Position numbers and translations under genes: made by a program
Part shown: piece after piece, positions 42,314 through 51,924 of the stretch
Layout of the letters: every line of letters begins with the position of its first letter
Position numbering within the stretch: position 1 is the stretch's first letter
Assembly: GCA_022181065.1 (NCBI GenBank)
Contig: BQMY01000124.1
Location: 1-51,999 of the forward strand
Length of the DNA: 51,999 nucleotides
Source: Melioribacteraceae bacterium
GTDB taxonomy: Bacteria; Bacteroidota; Ignavibacteria; Ignavibacteriales; Melioribacteraceae
Reading direction: 5' to 3'
The notes under the pieces: model-generated
Told to the model about the DNA's origin: nothing
The model's input: the letters and a program-made list of their open reading frames with translations, nothing else
Databases searched by the model: none

Positions 42314-43324
42314 ATGAAATACACTTTTTTATTTATTCTAGTTTTTACGCGTATCTCCTTCTGTCAGCAGCTAAATTGCTCAGCTTTTATTACGCAGGGA
42401 AATAAAATACTGCTTGCGAAAAATCTCGATTTTGAACTCTGTGAGGGATTAGTATTATTTAATCCGGCAGGAATTGAAAAAAATAGCCTCTCTAATTACG
42501 GCACTTCATGGAACTCAAAATTCGCCTCAATCACTTTTAATATGTTCGGTCTCAATCTTCCGTTAGGAGGCATAAATTCAGAAGGACTCGCGATTGAGGA
42601 GCTTTCAACTTATCCTGTTCAATACAAAGACAGCGGTGAATCAAAACTGAATGAATTTGAACTAATTCAATATATTCTCGACAATTATGCTACTGTAAAC
42701 GAAATAGAGCGCAATCTCGACAAAATTTCAGTGGACAGATTTTATTTCACTATTCATTACATAATATGCGATAGCTTTGGGAACAATGCGGTCCTTGAAT
42801 ATCATAATGGCTCTGCGAAATACATCACCGGTAATGAATTTAAATACAAAGTTTTAACAAACAACAATTACACTGAATTGTTAAAATACAAAAACTTGTA
42901 CGTTCCATCCCCGCATCGAAAGTTGGATCACAATACATCTCAAGACAGATTCCTGAAAATCATCAACGAGTTGAATGAACAGTTTACAACTGAAAAATAC
43001 AATACTATCGGTGGAATGATGGACATACTCGATTCCGTTAGAGTTGAAGATACTCAATGGTCGATCGTATATGAACTAAAGGAAAAAGAGATGCATTATA
43101 AAACTTTAGTCAATAACCAAATCCGCAATATCAGATTCAACACTTTTGCAAATAAAAAAGGTTATTACTTCAGTTCAATAGATGATGGTATTAACTTCCG
43201 GGAATTTAATCGGGAAATTAACAAAATTTATCTTGAATCATTGATGCAAAAAGTGTTAACATCAGGATCAGATCCACAATCTGAATTAGTGCTCAAACTA
43301 AAAAAGCTTAAGGATAAATCATGA
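42314..43324 (+). CDS. Secreted Ntn-type hydrolase, choloylglycine/penicillin acylase-like
   Basis: A protein of 336 aa. The signal peptide is MKYTFLFILVFTRISFC, and the mature protein has LNCSAFITQGNKILLAKNLD, with Cys22 a candidate N-terminal nucleophile and the N-D pair that follows it in linear-amide C-N hydrolases. GGINSEGLAIEELS is the next conserved block. It probably cleaves amide bonds in the periplasm or outside; the substrate is unknown. Its stop overlaps the next start (ATGA). Confidence 0.75.
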   Translation: MKYTFLFILVFTRISFCQQLNCSAFITQGNKILLAKNLDFELCEGLVLFNPAGIEKNSLSNYGTSWNSKFASITFNMFGLNLPLGGINSEGLAIEELSTYPVQYKDSGESKLNEFELIQYILDNYATVNEIERNLDKISVDRFYFTIHYIICDSFGNNAVLEYHNGSAKYITGNEFKYKVLTNNNYTELLKYKNLYVPSPHRKLDHNTSQDRFLKIINELNEQFTTEKYNTIGGMMDILDSVRVEDTQWSIVYELKEKEMHYKTLVNNQIRNIRFNTFANKKGYYFSSIDDGINFREFNREINKIYLESLMQKVLTSGSDPQSELVLKLKKLKDKS

Positions 43325-43713
43325 GACTTTCATTAACCTCTGTCTTCGTGGATGATCAGGAGAAGGCATTCGAATTTTACACAAAGAAACTTGGATTTAA
43401 AAAACGGCGTGACATAAAAATTGATGACAGCAGATGGTTGAGTGTATATTCGGAGGAAGGTGGAAAATCGATTGAACTAATGCTTGAACCAAATTCATTC
43501 GAGACCGCGAAACGTTATCAGTCAGAACTATTTAATAGTGGAATACCAATAAACGCGTTTGAAGTTGATGATGTTGAAGTCGAGCATAACAGACTCCTGG
43601 CACTTGATGTTGACTTTACAATCGCGCCTTCAATTATGGGAGTAATGAAAGTTGCCATTTTCAACGATACCTGTGGTAACCTGATTCAGATTTATCAATT
43701 ACTTGAAGAGTAA
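43321..43713 (+). CDS. VOC superfamily (glyoxalase-like) protein
   Basis: A protein of 130 aa. SVFVDDQEKAFEFYTKKLGF is the standard VOC start, and FNDTCGNLIQIYQL is the typical last strand with the metal-ligand Glu replaced by Gln. It overlaps the hydrolase gene by 4 bp. The substrate is unknown. Confidence 0.88.
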   Translation: MRLSLTSVFVDDQEKAFEFYTKKLGFKKRRDIKIDDSRWLSVYSEEGGKSIELMLEPNSFETAKRYQSELFNSGIPINAFEVDDVEVEHNRLLALDVDFTIAPSIMGVMKVAIFNDTCGNLIQIYQLLEE

Positions 43714-43717
43714 GCTG

Positions 43718-44584
43718 TTATTCAATCAACATAATTTCGACTGGATTTAACTCGAAATTATATTGATTTTCAAGGCGATCACGATAATTTGTGAAACTCC
43801 CCGCTATTGCAACCGGAAGACTATTTTCCCATGGCATAGAAAATGGGTTCTTTAACAGCCGGTCAATTTCTTCACGAACTTTAAGAACAAGCTCTTTATC
43901 TTGAGTTTTTGATGCGTTTATAATCTGATTTTTCAAGATTTTCCTGAATTTGCTATTGATTATATCCCGGTTTTCCTTCTCACGTCTTATTATAACATCT
44001 TCACCTTCAACTGCTTCGTCATCCTTGTGTTTGTCGGTTACAAGCCGAAAATCGGGACCGTCACCAGGTTTATGACCAAGGTAATTATAGTAAGCAAGTG
44101 TATAAATATAAAAATACTCACCTTTTGACATTTCAAACCTGTCGAGTAACAAATATTTTGCTTTTATGTAATCGATAAGATCTGGCATGAGATTGAGCCC
44201 GGAGGTAACAATAGAATATATCTCGGAAATCCCGGCATCTCCTTCTTTAGTGTTATCATCCACTGTATGCGACATTGTTTGCAACGCGGATGAAGCTTTA
44301 GCTTCATAACTTTTCAGACTATCACGCAGCTCAAGAAAAACCAGGATACGCTCCGCGGGAATCCCACCATCAGCAGCAGGATAAAAATCATCTACTGTAC
44401 CATACTTTTCATCAAGCTGTTTTGATAAGTTTTCTACTTCAGTAACACCGCTTAGTCTGTCACGAAAATAAAAATAACCCGCTGTCAGGAATAGCATCAC
44501 AACAAGCAGCAATGCCGCGCACCCGTAAAGGCAGCCCAAACCACTTTTTGGTTTTTGATCCGGTTTATCAAATTTGAATTGCAT
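43718..44584 (-). CDS. Membrane-anchored protein of unknown function
   Basis: A protein of 288 aa. A short basic and Pro-rich start is followed by one hydrophobic segment (YGCAALLLVVMLFLTAGYFY, about 19-38) and a charged, helical extracytoplasmic part. I recognise no domain. It is convergent with the VOC gene and stands alone. Confidence 0.7.
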   Translation of the reverse strand: MQFKFDKPDQKPKSGLGCLYGCAALLLVVMLFLTAGYFYFRDRLSGVTEVENLSKQLDEKYGTVDDFYPAADGGIPAERILVFLELRDSLKSYEAKASSALQTMSHTVDDNTKEGDAGISEIYSIVTSGLNLMPDLIDYIKAKYLLLDRFEMSKGEYFYIYTLAYYNYLGHKPGDGPDFRLVTDKHKDDEAVEGEDVIIRREKENRDIINSKFRKILKNQIINASKTQDKELVLKVREEIDRLLKNPFSMPWENSLPVAIAGSFTNYRDRLENQYNFELNPVEIMLIE

Positions 44585-44775
44585 AAACGCTTTAATTTTT
44601 CTTGAAATTTAATCAATCCGATATACAATATCTACTGATATATCTTCAATACTTTACTTAACGGGGTTATGGATTCAATCAGAAATCTCCAGGTGGAATA
44701 TAATGGGCATCAATCTCTAAATTTTCTATTACGTTCATGAAAATTTGTTGATAATTGATACAAAAAGAAAAATTT

Positions 44776-44910
44776 TTGTCTAAAAGCACTAAACCGGGAT
44801 TTTTATCAGTCAAAGAACTGGTTGAGAAAAATCACGGTTCAATTTCGGTTAAAAACGAACTAAACAAAGGAAGTAAATTTACTGTTACTTTAAATAAATT
44901 TATAATTTAA
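44776..44910 (+). pseudogene. Remnant of a sensor histidine kinase C-terminus
   Basis: The frame reads SVKELVEKNHGSISVKNELN then KGSKFTVTL before a TAA, matching the final strand-helix-strand of HATPase domains (usually IVKELVE.HGG.I.V.S). The N-box, G1 and G2 parts are missing. The remainder of 44585-44906 shows no gene. It may be the remains of a kinase. Confidence 0.65.
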
Positions 44911-45488
44911 CCTTTTCCGCTAACCTCACAAGCCACTTTAAGCTCTGCGAGGTAAATATTTATACCATTTTCAAGCTCTTTCTGTACAAATCCATCAAGA
45001 AGCAAAGGAAGCCATCCGTCGAGACTCTCCTCTACGAAAACTTTAGTTCCTCCATCTACTTCCTTAAATCTGAAATTGTGAATTGCCTTCATACCGGTAA
45101 TGTTTCCGGTCCAACCAATAGAATCAAATTTTTTCACAGTATGAAATTCTGATTTAATTCTCATGATTCCCGCTGCCCACTTAAACTTTTTACCCGGCTC
45201 TGCGCGCTCCTCCATTTCAGCGCTTGATATATTCGACTGCCACTCAGTCCATTTATTAACATTTTTTACAGTTGAAAAAACACGCCACGGTTCTGCTTTG
45301 ATAAAAATTTCATCTCTCGCGACAACCGGCGCGTCATAATCTACCTCAATTCCCAGCGGTATATGCGCCACACTCCCGTCACTCCATGATCGTAATTCAA
45401 CCCTGTCATGCGGAATAAATATTTTATAGCCTGAGTAACCCAACACCCCGAATATAGCTATCACGAATAATAATCCAAATGTTTTCAT
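44907..45488 (-). CDS. SRPBCC (START-like) domain protein with N-terminal membrane anchor
   Basis: A protein of 193 aa. MKTFGLLFVIAIFGVLGYSGYKI is a signal anchor. The rest follows the polyketide-cyclase/START pattern: EIFIKAEPWRVFSTVKNVNK near 60, WTEWQSN, then a long C-terminal helix (GFVQKELENGINIYLAELK). It probably binds a hydrophobic ligand; the role is unknown. Confidence 0.75.
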   Translation of the reverse strand: MKTFGLLFVIAIFGVLGYSGYKIFIPHDRVELRSWSDGSVAHIPLGIEVDYDAPVVARDEIFIKAEPWRVFSTVKNVNKWTEWQSNISSAEMEERAEPGKKFKWAAGIMRIKSEFHTVKKFDSIGWTGNITGMKAIHNFRFKEVDGGTKVFVEESLDGWLPLLLDGFVQKELENGINIYLAELKVACEVSGKG

Positions 45489-45633
45489 TTGCTTGCCCTG
45501 ATTATAATAGATACCTTATCCCAATATAGTATATTTTTGAATAATTACTACATCGAAATAGATGTTTGATAAATAAAAGCCGAAAGTTGATCAAATACAA
45601 GAATCTCGGAGAATCTGACACACAGCTGATCAT

Positions 45634-45658
45634 AAAAAAACCGCCCCAATTGAGGCGG
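45634..45658 (-). terminator. Terminator of the hsp20 cluster
   Basis: On the minus strand CCGCCTCAA/TTGGGGCGG forms a 9-bp stem with virtually no loop, followed by seven T. It lies 30 bp beyond the last hsp20 stop. Confidence 0.85.
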
Positions 45659-45687
45659 TATGTAACAAACAAGGGAAGTAAATCAGT

Positions 45688-46149
45688 TTAGTTAACGCTT
45701 ATGGCAATTTCTTTTGGTTTCGCTTCCTCGCGTTTAGGAATTGCGACCTTCAGCTGACCGTTATTAAATTCAGCTTCTATTTTATCAGCGTCAGCCGATT
45801 TCGGCAGAGTGAAGGATCTGTAGTACTTTCCGAACGCACGCTCAATCCTGTGATATTTCGTACCTTTATCTTCCTTTTCATACCTGCGTTCACCACTTAT
45901 CTTCAATTCACCATCTGAATATGATATTTTCAGATCATCTTTACTCACACCGGGCAAATCGAGCTGAAGTTTGAATTCATTTTCCGTTTCCGATATATCA
46001 GTCAAAGGAGACCACACGGCGTTTTCATAATTATCATCGCTGTCGCCTTTGCCAAAACCAAATCTGCTTTCAAAATCCTTGAACAATTTTCCGAACTCTC
46101 GTTCAACATTCAATAATTCTCTTGCGGGATTCCATTTTATTAGTGACAT
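45688..46149 (-). CDS. Small heat-shock protein (Hsp20 family)
   Basis: A protein of 153 aa with a strong RBS (AGGAGG). The alpha-crystallin domain runs from about 48 to the end: LQLDLPGVSKDDLKISYSDG and YYRSFTLPKSADADKIEAEF, then NGQLKVAIPK. It is an ATP-independent holdase in the cytoplasm. It is third of three hsp20 genes in a leftward row. The three differ clearly, so they are not recent duplicates. Confidence 0.95.
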   Translation of the reverse strand: MSLIKWNPARELLNVEREFGKLFKDFESRFGFGKGDSDDNYENAVWSPLTDISETENEFKLQLDLPGVSKDDLKISYSDGELKISGERRYEKEDKGTKYHRIERAFGKYYRSFTLPKSADADKIEAEFNNGQLKVAIPKREEAKPKEIAISVN

Positions 46150-46178
46150 AGCAACCTCCTGTAACTAATTAGTTACTG

Positions 46179-46571
46179 TTATTTAATTTCAATACTTTTT
46201 GGTTTAATTCTTTCATGTTTTGGCAGTACAACTCTCAATACACCATTTTCAAGGTTTGCTTCAATTCTGCTTTCGTCAACCCCATCTGAAATTTTGAATT
46301 TACGATAGAAGTTGCCGGTTTCAGTCTCTTTAAGAGTATATTTTCTTCCTTTTGCTTCGTCGAAGTTAATCAACCCCATCAACACAAGACTACCATCTTC
46401 AAGTTTGATCTTTACTTCATCTTTGGCAACTCCCGGCATGTTCGCCAGGATCACATAGTCATCAGCAGTCTCATATATGTCAACCAGTGGCGCAACCCAT
46501 GATTCGCGTTCAAGAGCTTCTTCAAAACTTCTGTTTTCCTGTACGTTTACCATCTCTTTATTCTCAGTCAT
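46179..46571 (-). CDS. Small heat-shock protein (Hsp20 family)
   Basis: A protein of 130 aa, the shortest and most divergent of the three. PLVDIYETADDYVILANMPG and ENGVLRVVLPKHE delimit the alpha-crystallin domain. The N-terminal arm is short (about 25 residues). The RBS AGGAG precedes the ATG. Confidence 0.93.
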   Translation of the reverse strand: MTENKEMVNVQENRSFEEALERESWVAPLVDIYETADDYVILANMPGVAKDEVKIKLEDGSLVLMGLINFDEAKGRKYTLKETETGNFYRKFKISDGVDESRIEANLENGVLRVVLPKHERIKPKSIEIK

Positions 46572-46602
46572 TTTTTTATCTCCTGTAATTTTTCAATTTT
46601 TT

Positions 46603-47037
46603 TTAGCTTAATGATATTTCTCTTTCTGTTTTAGCTTTTGGCTGAACTTTCTGCAAGGTTACATAAAGTACGCCATCTTCAAACTTTGCGTCAACATTAT
46701 CCGATTCTACATCTTTCGGCATTGTGAATGAACGTTTGAACTGACCAAAGGTTCTTTCACTTCTGTAGTATCTGGTTTTTTCATCAGGTTCACTACCTTT
46801 TTTCACACCCTTGATGGTGAGTATATTGTCTTCCAGAGTTATGTTAATATTTTCCTTTTTAACACCGGGAAGTTCAACTTCAATACCAATTTCTTTTTCA
46901 TTCTCGAGGATGTTAATTTTTGGTGAAAAACCTGGATTGATGCTACTCCCCATTGTTGGGAACTCATCAAAAAACTTCTGTAAACGTGAGTTGAAATTGT
47001 CAAACTCTTTCATCGGTTCAAATCTTACTAATGTCAT
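46603..47037 (-). CDS. Small heat-shock protein (Hsp20 family)
   Basis: A protein of 144 aa from the ATG at 47037, which follows GGAGGACAAA; a start at 47067 would be upstream of that RBS. VELPGVKKENINITLED and YRSERTFGQFKRSFTMPKD are the domain signatures, with FEDGVLYVTLQK at the end. It is first of the three genes. No CIRCE element is seen upstream; the palindrome at 47208-47237 is a candidate regulatory site. Confidence 0.95.
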   Translation of the reverse strand: MTLVRFEPMKEFDNFNSRLQKFFDEFPTMGSSINPGFSPKINILENEKEIGIEVELPGVKKENINITLEDNILTIKGVKKGSEPDEKTRYYRSERTFGQFKRSFTMPKDVESDNVDAKFEDGVLYVTLQKVQPKAKTEREISLS

Positions 47038-47207
47038 TTTGTCCTCCGTTGTATAATTTTTGTTCAAATTTTCTTTTTAATCACTTTCGCTATTATACAT
47101 ACAACTGGCGTGCCAAAACGATCAGGAGGGCTTAAATCATTTATTTACAATGGCTTATGAGGGAGAGGAGGTGAAATTATTCCAACATGTCATTTTTGCG
47201 CATATTT

Positions 47208-47237
47208 TGCCATATAGGCGCAGTTGCGCCAATATGG
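47208..47237. promoter_or_regulatory. Long inverted repeat between the tolC operon and hsp20 genes
   Basis: GCCATATAGGCGCA and TGCGCCAATATGGC pair over 13 of 14 positions around a 2-nt centre. TGGCGCA recurs nearby (minus strand of 47266-47276) and a TGCGC core at 47196-47200. It could be an operator for the hsp20 cluster or a terminator for tolC; no T-run follows on either strand, which favours a protein-binding site. Confidence 0.45.
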
Positions 47238-47283
47238 CCTTGCCTTCTGCCATAATAACACATTAATGCGCCAAAATGAATGA

Positions 47284-48714
47284 TTATTGGAATTTCAGAT
47301 AGGTTTTACGCTCAAGGTCTGCAAGAGCTATTTTGTAATCAACTATCGCGTTCAAGCTATTGAGTTTAGCGTCAGTAAGTCTTAGCTGCACTTGTGTAAG
47401 ATCAAAGCTCGTTATTTTACCTGCGTCAAAACGCTGAGTTGAGATGTTATAACTCTTTTCAGCCACCTCAACAGATTTAGATAAAACCTGCACACGTGCC
47501 AGTGATGCTTTAACTCGTCCTATTGCCGATTTCACCTCAATGGTGATACTTTCTTTACGATTATTATAATTAAGTTCGGTACGGTTATATTCTGCTTTTG
47601 CTGCTTCAACCTCACGCGCGTTTTTACCCCAGTCGAGAATCGGAACGGAAACAGTTAGTACAACACTCCTGTTATCCTGGAATTCACCAAAGATATTTTC
47701 AAAAAGTTCATCATTTTTATTTATACCATAATTGGCATTCAGTTCCGCCTTCAACTCTGAACGGCTGTCAGTTTCATCTATGGTAAGTTCCTGTAAATAG
47801 ATATCCTCTTTAGCGTTTAACAACTCAGAACGGTTTTCGAGCGCGCTGTTTATTGCCAGTTCTTCATCGATATTAACAATACTGTAATCGAGATTCGCTT
47901 CAATATCAACCTCTTCTTCCATCGGCAAGCCGATGGTTAGTTTGAAATTCCGTAATTGTTCTTCATACGATCTTTCAGCATCCAGCAACTGGTTTTTACT
48001 TACTGCCAGATCAACTTCCAACTGCAATTTTTCCACTTCAGCAATTAGTCCCGCTTTATATTTATTGGAAGCTGTCTCAAAACTTATTTCAGTCTGTTTA
48101 ACCTTTTCGCGTGTAATTTCCACATTGCGTTTAGCCTGGAAAAGATTATAAAACGCTGATGTCACTTTGTAAATAATATCCAGTTCGGCCTTGCTGTAAT
48201 TTCTTTCTGTCTGAGCGAGATTTATTTCTGCTCTTTCGAGGTTTGCCATCTGTGAGTTAAATGTAAATATCGGCTGATTTAACCTTATAGACAAATTGGA
48301 AAAATAATCTCTCGACGTACCTGTCACATCACTGAACTGGTCTCTCCCGAAAAGTGACCCTACAAGAGAAAATGTACTGTTGGTGTAAATTATCGGTTGA
48401 GTTATGAATAATCTTCCTTCAAGACGTGTTGCGCCTACCTGATAAAACTCTTCACTTCCCGTTGTGGTGTTAAACTGGCTCGATAGCTGCCTGTAATAAT
48501 TAGGAAGATCAAACTCCATATTAACCGACGAGTTCAGACCCAGTTTGAGAGCCTCAAGACGCTTTTGTGAATTTATCAGTGAGTACTTCGCGTTTTTTAT
48601 ATCATAGCTCTCCGATAAGGCTATTTCAAGAGACCTCTCGAGTGTATAAATATTTTGAGCAAAAAGAGAACCGCCAAGAAGAAGTAATAGTAATATTTTA
48701 TTAAACATTTTCAT
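47284..48714 (-). CDS. TolC-family outer-membrane efflux protein
   Basis: A protein of 476 aa with signal peptide MKMFNKILLLLLLGGSLFAQ. It has the long heptad helices of TolC duplicated over two halves (NLERAEINLAQTERNYSKAE and EVEAAKAEYNRTELNYNNRK). It forms the outer-membrane channel for the adaptor and permease encoded just upstream, from which it is separated by 6 bp. Confidence 0.92.
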   Translation of the reverse strand: MKMFNKILLLLLLGGSLFAQNIYTLERSLEIALSESYDIKNAKYSLINSQKRLEALKLGLNSSVNMEFDLPNYYRQLSSQFNTTTGSEEFYQVGATRLEGRLFITQPIIYTNSTFSLVGSLFGRDQFSDVTGTSRDYFSNLSIRLNQPIFTFNSQMANLERAEINLAQTERNYSKAELDIIYKVTSAFYNLFQAKRNVEITREKVKQTEISFETASNKYKAGLIAEVEKLQLEVDLAVSKNQLLDAERSYEEQLRNFKLTIGLPMEEEVDIEANLDYSIVNIDEELAINSALENRSELLNAKEDIYLQELTIDETDSRSELKAELNANYGINKNDELFENIFGEFQDNRSVVLTVSVPILDWGKNAREVEAAKAEYNRTELNYNNRKESITIEVKSAIGRVKASLARVQVLSKSVEVAEKSYNISTQRFDAGKITSFDLTQVQLRLTDAKLNSLNAIVDYKIALADLERKTYLKFQ

Positions 48715-48720
48715 TTCCGG

Positions 48721-50016
48721 TTATTCGTAACGTAATGATTCGATAGGGTCTTTATCTGCTGCTTTTTTAGCCGGGTAAATTCCAAACACAAGTCCCACAC
48801 AAACAGATACAACAAAAGAGAGTAATACCGAATATGGAGTAATTATTGTTCTCCATTCAGCGTAACTGGTAATCAGCGAAGTGATCACAAAACCAACTAC
48901 AATTCCAAGCAGTCCCCCGAGAATACTTATGATCATAGCTTCATAAATAAATTGATTCAGAACATCGGTTCGAGTGGCTCCTACTGCCCTCCTGATACCA
49001 ATTTCACGAGTACGTTCAAGGATGTTGGCAAGCATGATATTCATAATCCCGATACCACCGACAAGCAATGAAATACCCGCAATAGCACCCATAACGATAT
49101 TAAATATTTTCTGAGTTTTCTGTTTCTGAGCAAGAAGTTGTTCAGGTATTACAACTTCATAATCCTCCACACCGTAATGTTTTCTCGCCAGAATTTTTTC
49201 GGTCAGTTCAGCGGCGGCTTTCATATTATTTTCGTCCGCGATTTTAACAGTGACTTTGTTAATACTTTTCCTGTCAATTACATCTTTTTTATCTTCGTTG
49301 CCCCAAAAAACAACAAAACCTTCGCTGTTTTCATCAGTAGCCGCGCTTATTTTATTAACCATCGTAGAAAATGGAATGTATATATCATTGTTAAAATCGC
49401 GCATCCCCAGATTTTCCATACCTGAAGCCGAGATGTTTTTCCTGTTCATCACCCCGATAACAGTAAACCAGTTGCCGTTAAGTTTAATACTTTTCCCGAT
49501 CGGGTCTTCAAACCTGAAATATTCATCTTTGATTCCCGCGCCGATTACGCAAACATTGCTGTAATTAGCAACATGATTAGCCGCGAAAAACTTTCCGTTG
49601 AGTATGCTTGAATTGTAAGTTTGAGGATAATTTGGTGTTGTACCGATAAGCTTAATTCTGCCCAGCTTCGATTTGTACATTATTCGCGCGCTACCTTCTC
49701 GCTGAGGCGTAACAGATTCAACATAGGGATTTAAGTCTTCTATCGACTTACTGTCATTGATATTAAGTCCCGGTGAGAATGATGCATTTTTACTACCGAT
49801 ATTTTGCTCAACAGCTTTTGTATTTATAATGATATTATTTGTGCCAAGCAGCTTTATCTGATCAAGTGTTTCCTGCCTCGCTCCCTCTCCGATAGAAAGC
49901 ATCGCGATAACAGCGCCCACACCGAATATAATTCCAAGCATGGTTAAGGCGGTACGCATTTTATTCGCGCCTAATTCACGCAGACTTATCTTAAAATTTT
50001 CAACAGGTTTCATCAT
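48721..50016 (-). CDS. MacB/FtsX-type ABC transporter permease
   Basis: A protein of 431 aa. One N-terminal helix (ALTMLGIIFGVGAVIAML) is followed by a large periplasmic domain (about 45-280) and three C-terminal helices, the MacB permease topology. ILERTREIGIRRAVGATRTD is the signature coupling loop. It lacks the fused ATPase of MacB, so a separate ATPase is needed; none is encoded in this window. It is the middle gene of the adaptor-permease-TolC operon. Confidence 0.92.
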   Translation of the reverse strand: MMKPVENFKISLRELGANKMRTALTMLGIIFGVGAVIAMLSIGEGARQETLDQIKLLGTNNIIINTKAVEQNIGSKNASFSPGLNINDSKSIEDLNPYVESVTPQREGSARIMYKSKLGRIKLIGTTPNYPQTYNSSILNGKFFAANHVANYSNVCVIGAGIKDEYFRFEDPIGKSIKLNGNWFTVIGVMNRKNISASGMENLGMRDFNNDIYIPFSTMVNKISAATDENSEGFVVFWGNEDKKDVIDRKSINKVTVKIADENNMKAAAELTEKILARKHYGVEDYEVVIPEQLLAQKQKTQKIFNIVMGAIAGISLLVGGIGIMNIMLANILERTREIGIRRAVGATRTDVLNQFIYEAMIISILGGLLGIVVGFVITSLITSYAEWRTIITPYSVLLSFVVSVCVGLVFGIYPAKKAADKDPIESLRYE

Positions 50017-50021
50017 AGTGG

Positions 50022-51347
50022 TTATTCCGGAAGTGTTACATTATTCTTTTTGCTCCCGCCATCTTCCTCCTCAGGCTGGTCATAAGGATCGAGCAGGGCA
50101 ACTTCATCACCCGATTGAACTCCGGAATTAACTATTATATAATCTTCTCCCTTTTCACCAAGTTCTACTTTTTTCTGCTCGAAAGATGAACCGTTTTTAA
50201 CGAATACAACTTTCTCACCATCTCTTTCAAAAACCGATTCGATAGGAACAAAAAGTACATCGGCAATTTCATTCATAATAATTTTATTGGAAGTGGTCAT
50301 ACCCGGTTTAAGAATGTCAGAACGTTCATTTATATCAACACTTATCTCAAATACTTTTATCTGCGAATCGCCATCCTTGTTTTTACCAAGGGAAGCTACA
50401 TTCCCTACTGTTCCCGTAAAAGCACTATCCTGAAACGCATCAAGTTTAACCATTACATCCTGCCCAACCTGAACTTTACTCACATCAACTTCATTGACTT
50501 GCGTTACGCTTTCCATTGCTGATAGATCTGGCAGGTGAATAATCACCTGTCCCCGCCAGGGGCTATCTCCAACCGCGAATTTTCTTCCCTGATTTGACCA
50601 GTTTACCGCATATACAATCAAACCTTCCGCGCGTGCAGTAAGTGTCATCATATCAAGCTCGCGTTGAGCCTTCTCCAGATCGCTCTGCTTCTGCCTGATA
50701 CCAATATCCATCTCGTTTCTTTCCGATTGATGTATAATTTTTTTTGATTCAAACTCTTTCTTTACCTGCTCGAAACTTAGTCTGTTTTTCTCATGCTGGA
50801 GTTTCGCTTCCATTTGTTTAGCTTCAGCTTCAAACTTCATTTGCTCCAGATTAAGCTTGGACAGCTCAAAACTCAATTCAGCCGAGCTAAGCTGCGATTC
50901 CATCTGCGCAACCGACGACTTCTGGTTTGCTATCAGCTTCGCCTTTCCGGAGAGTTCGATTTCTAGTTCAGATTCAGCATTGGTTAAATTATTTATTGCT
51001 TCACCGGGATCAAATTGTGCGACCGTATCACCAACTGAAACGTATGTGCCTTCAGGTATAAGGTATATGATTTTTAGATTTCGTATCCGGGGGGCAGTAA
51101 TAGCCTGGGAATTCTTCGCGCGTATTTCACCACTTTCTGTGATCGAGGAGACAAACTTGTCTTGCTTAACGGTATAAGTTGGAATACTCGAGGCATCCAC
51201 ATTTGCTGTTGTTGCTGTGGAGACTAATACGATCACAAGAAGAATAACTATCAAACTCCAGACTGATCTGTATTTCAGAAATGAGGGTAACTTGCTTTTT
51301 TTTAATATTTGGTCGAAACGGTCCCAATAGAATTGTAGTTTTTTCAT
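50022..51347 (-). CDS. Periplasmic adaptor (HlyD/MacA-like membrane fusion protein)
   Basis: A protein of 441 aa. A basic start and one transmembrane anchor (SLIVILLVIVLVSTATT, about 31-47) precede a barrel-sandwich domain (ITESGEIRAKNSQAI), a long coiled coil (LELSGKAKLIANQKSSVAQM to QSDLEKAQRELDMM) and the beta-barrel part. It bridges the permease and TolC. It is first in the operon, 5 bp before the permease gene. Confidence 0.92.
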   Translation of the reverse strand: MKKLQFYWDRFDQILKKSKLPSFLKYRSVWSLIVILLVIVLVSTATTANVDASSIPTYTVKQDKFVSSITESGEIRAKNSQAITAPRIRNLKIIYLIPEGTYVSVGDTVAQFDPGEAINNLTNAESELEIELSGKAKLIANQKSSVAQMESQLSSAELSFELSKLNLEQMKFEAEAKQMEAKLQHEKNRLSFEQVKKEFESKKIIHQSERNEMDIGIRQKQSDLEKAQRELDMMTLTARAEGLIVYAVNWSNQGRKFAVGDSPWRGQVIIHLPDLSAMESVTQVNEVDVSKVQVGQDVMVKLDAFQDSAFTGTVGNVASLGKNKDGDSQIKVFEISVDINERSDILKPGMTTSNKIIMNEIADVLFVPIESVFERDGEKVVFVKNGSSFEQKKVELGEKGEDYIIVNSGVQSGDEVALLDPYDQPEEEDGGSKKNNVTLPE

Positions 51348-51568
51348 ATGGCAGATTTTTTATGGATTGAAATGACCCGGAAAATAAGATTCCGTAATCT
51401 CTAATATACAATTAAACCTGATTTTTGACAATTTGTTTCAGATTAGTGCATAAAAATTGGGACAAGTTTACTTTTATACTTGAGAACTACTTCAATATTT
51501 TTAGATTACAAATATCGCTCCTCAAACTATTGTGCGGATTCCACTTTTGAAAACATTTAGGAGGTCGC

Positions 51569-51865
51569 ATGCAAACTTATATTCTAATGACAAAACTCTC
51601 CCCTACACAAACCGTTAACATGAAAAACCGCGAGGAAATTGGCAGAATGTGGCTGCAGGAGGTTAAAGACTATTGCCCCGAAGTTCACTTTATCGCTCAC
51701 TACGCCCTCCTCGGCACGTACGATTTCATGGATATATACGAAGCTCCCGATCCCGAAACTGCGGCAAAAGTATCCATGATAAGTAAAAAGAATGGCGCGC
51801 TAACTTCGGATAGCTGGTCCGCTATACCCTATAGCAGATTTCTCGAGATGATCGAAGAGTTTTAA
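51569..51865 (+). CDS. GYD domain protein
   Basis: A protein of 98 aa with a strong RBS (AGGAGG). MQTYILMTKLSPTQTVNMKN and ALLGTYDFMDIYEAPDPETA are the GYD-family blocks (the family Gly-x-Tyr-Asp appears as GTYD). It is a small ferredoxin-like protein of unknown function. Monocistronic, followed by a terminator. Confidence 0.85.
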   Translation: MQTYILMTKLSPTQTVNMKNREEIGRMWLQEVKDYCPEVHFIAHYALLGTYDFMDIYEAPDPETAAKVSMISKKNGALTSDSWSAIPYSRFLEMIEEF

Positions 51866-51874
51866 TATCAACGG

Positions 51875-51893
51875 AGTCCGCTTTTAGCGGACT
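51875..51893 (+). terminator. Terminator after the GYD gene
   Basis: AGTCCGC and GCGGACT form a 7-bp stem around TTTTA, starting 9 bp after the stop; the following TTAGACTTTT is only moderately T-rich. Confidence 0.65.
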
Positions 51894-51924
51894 TAGACTT
51901 TTGGCAGAATCTCTTAGTTTGTAA

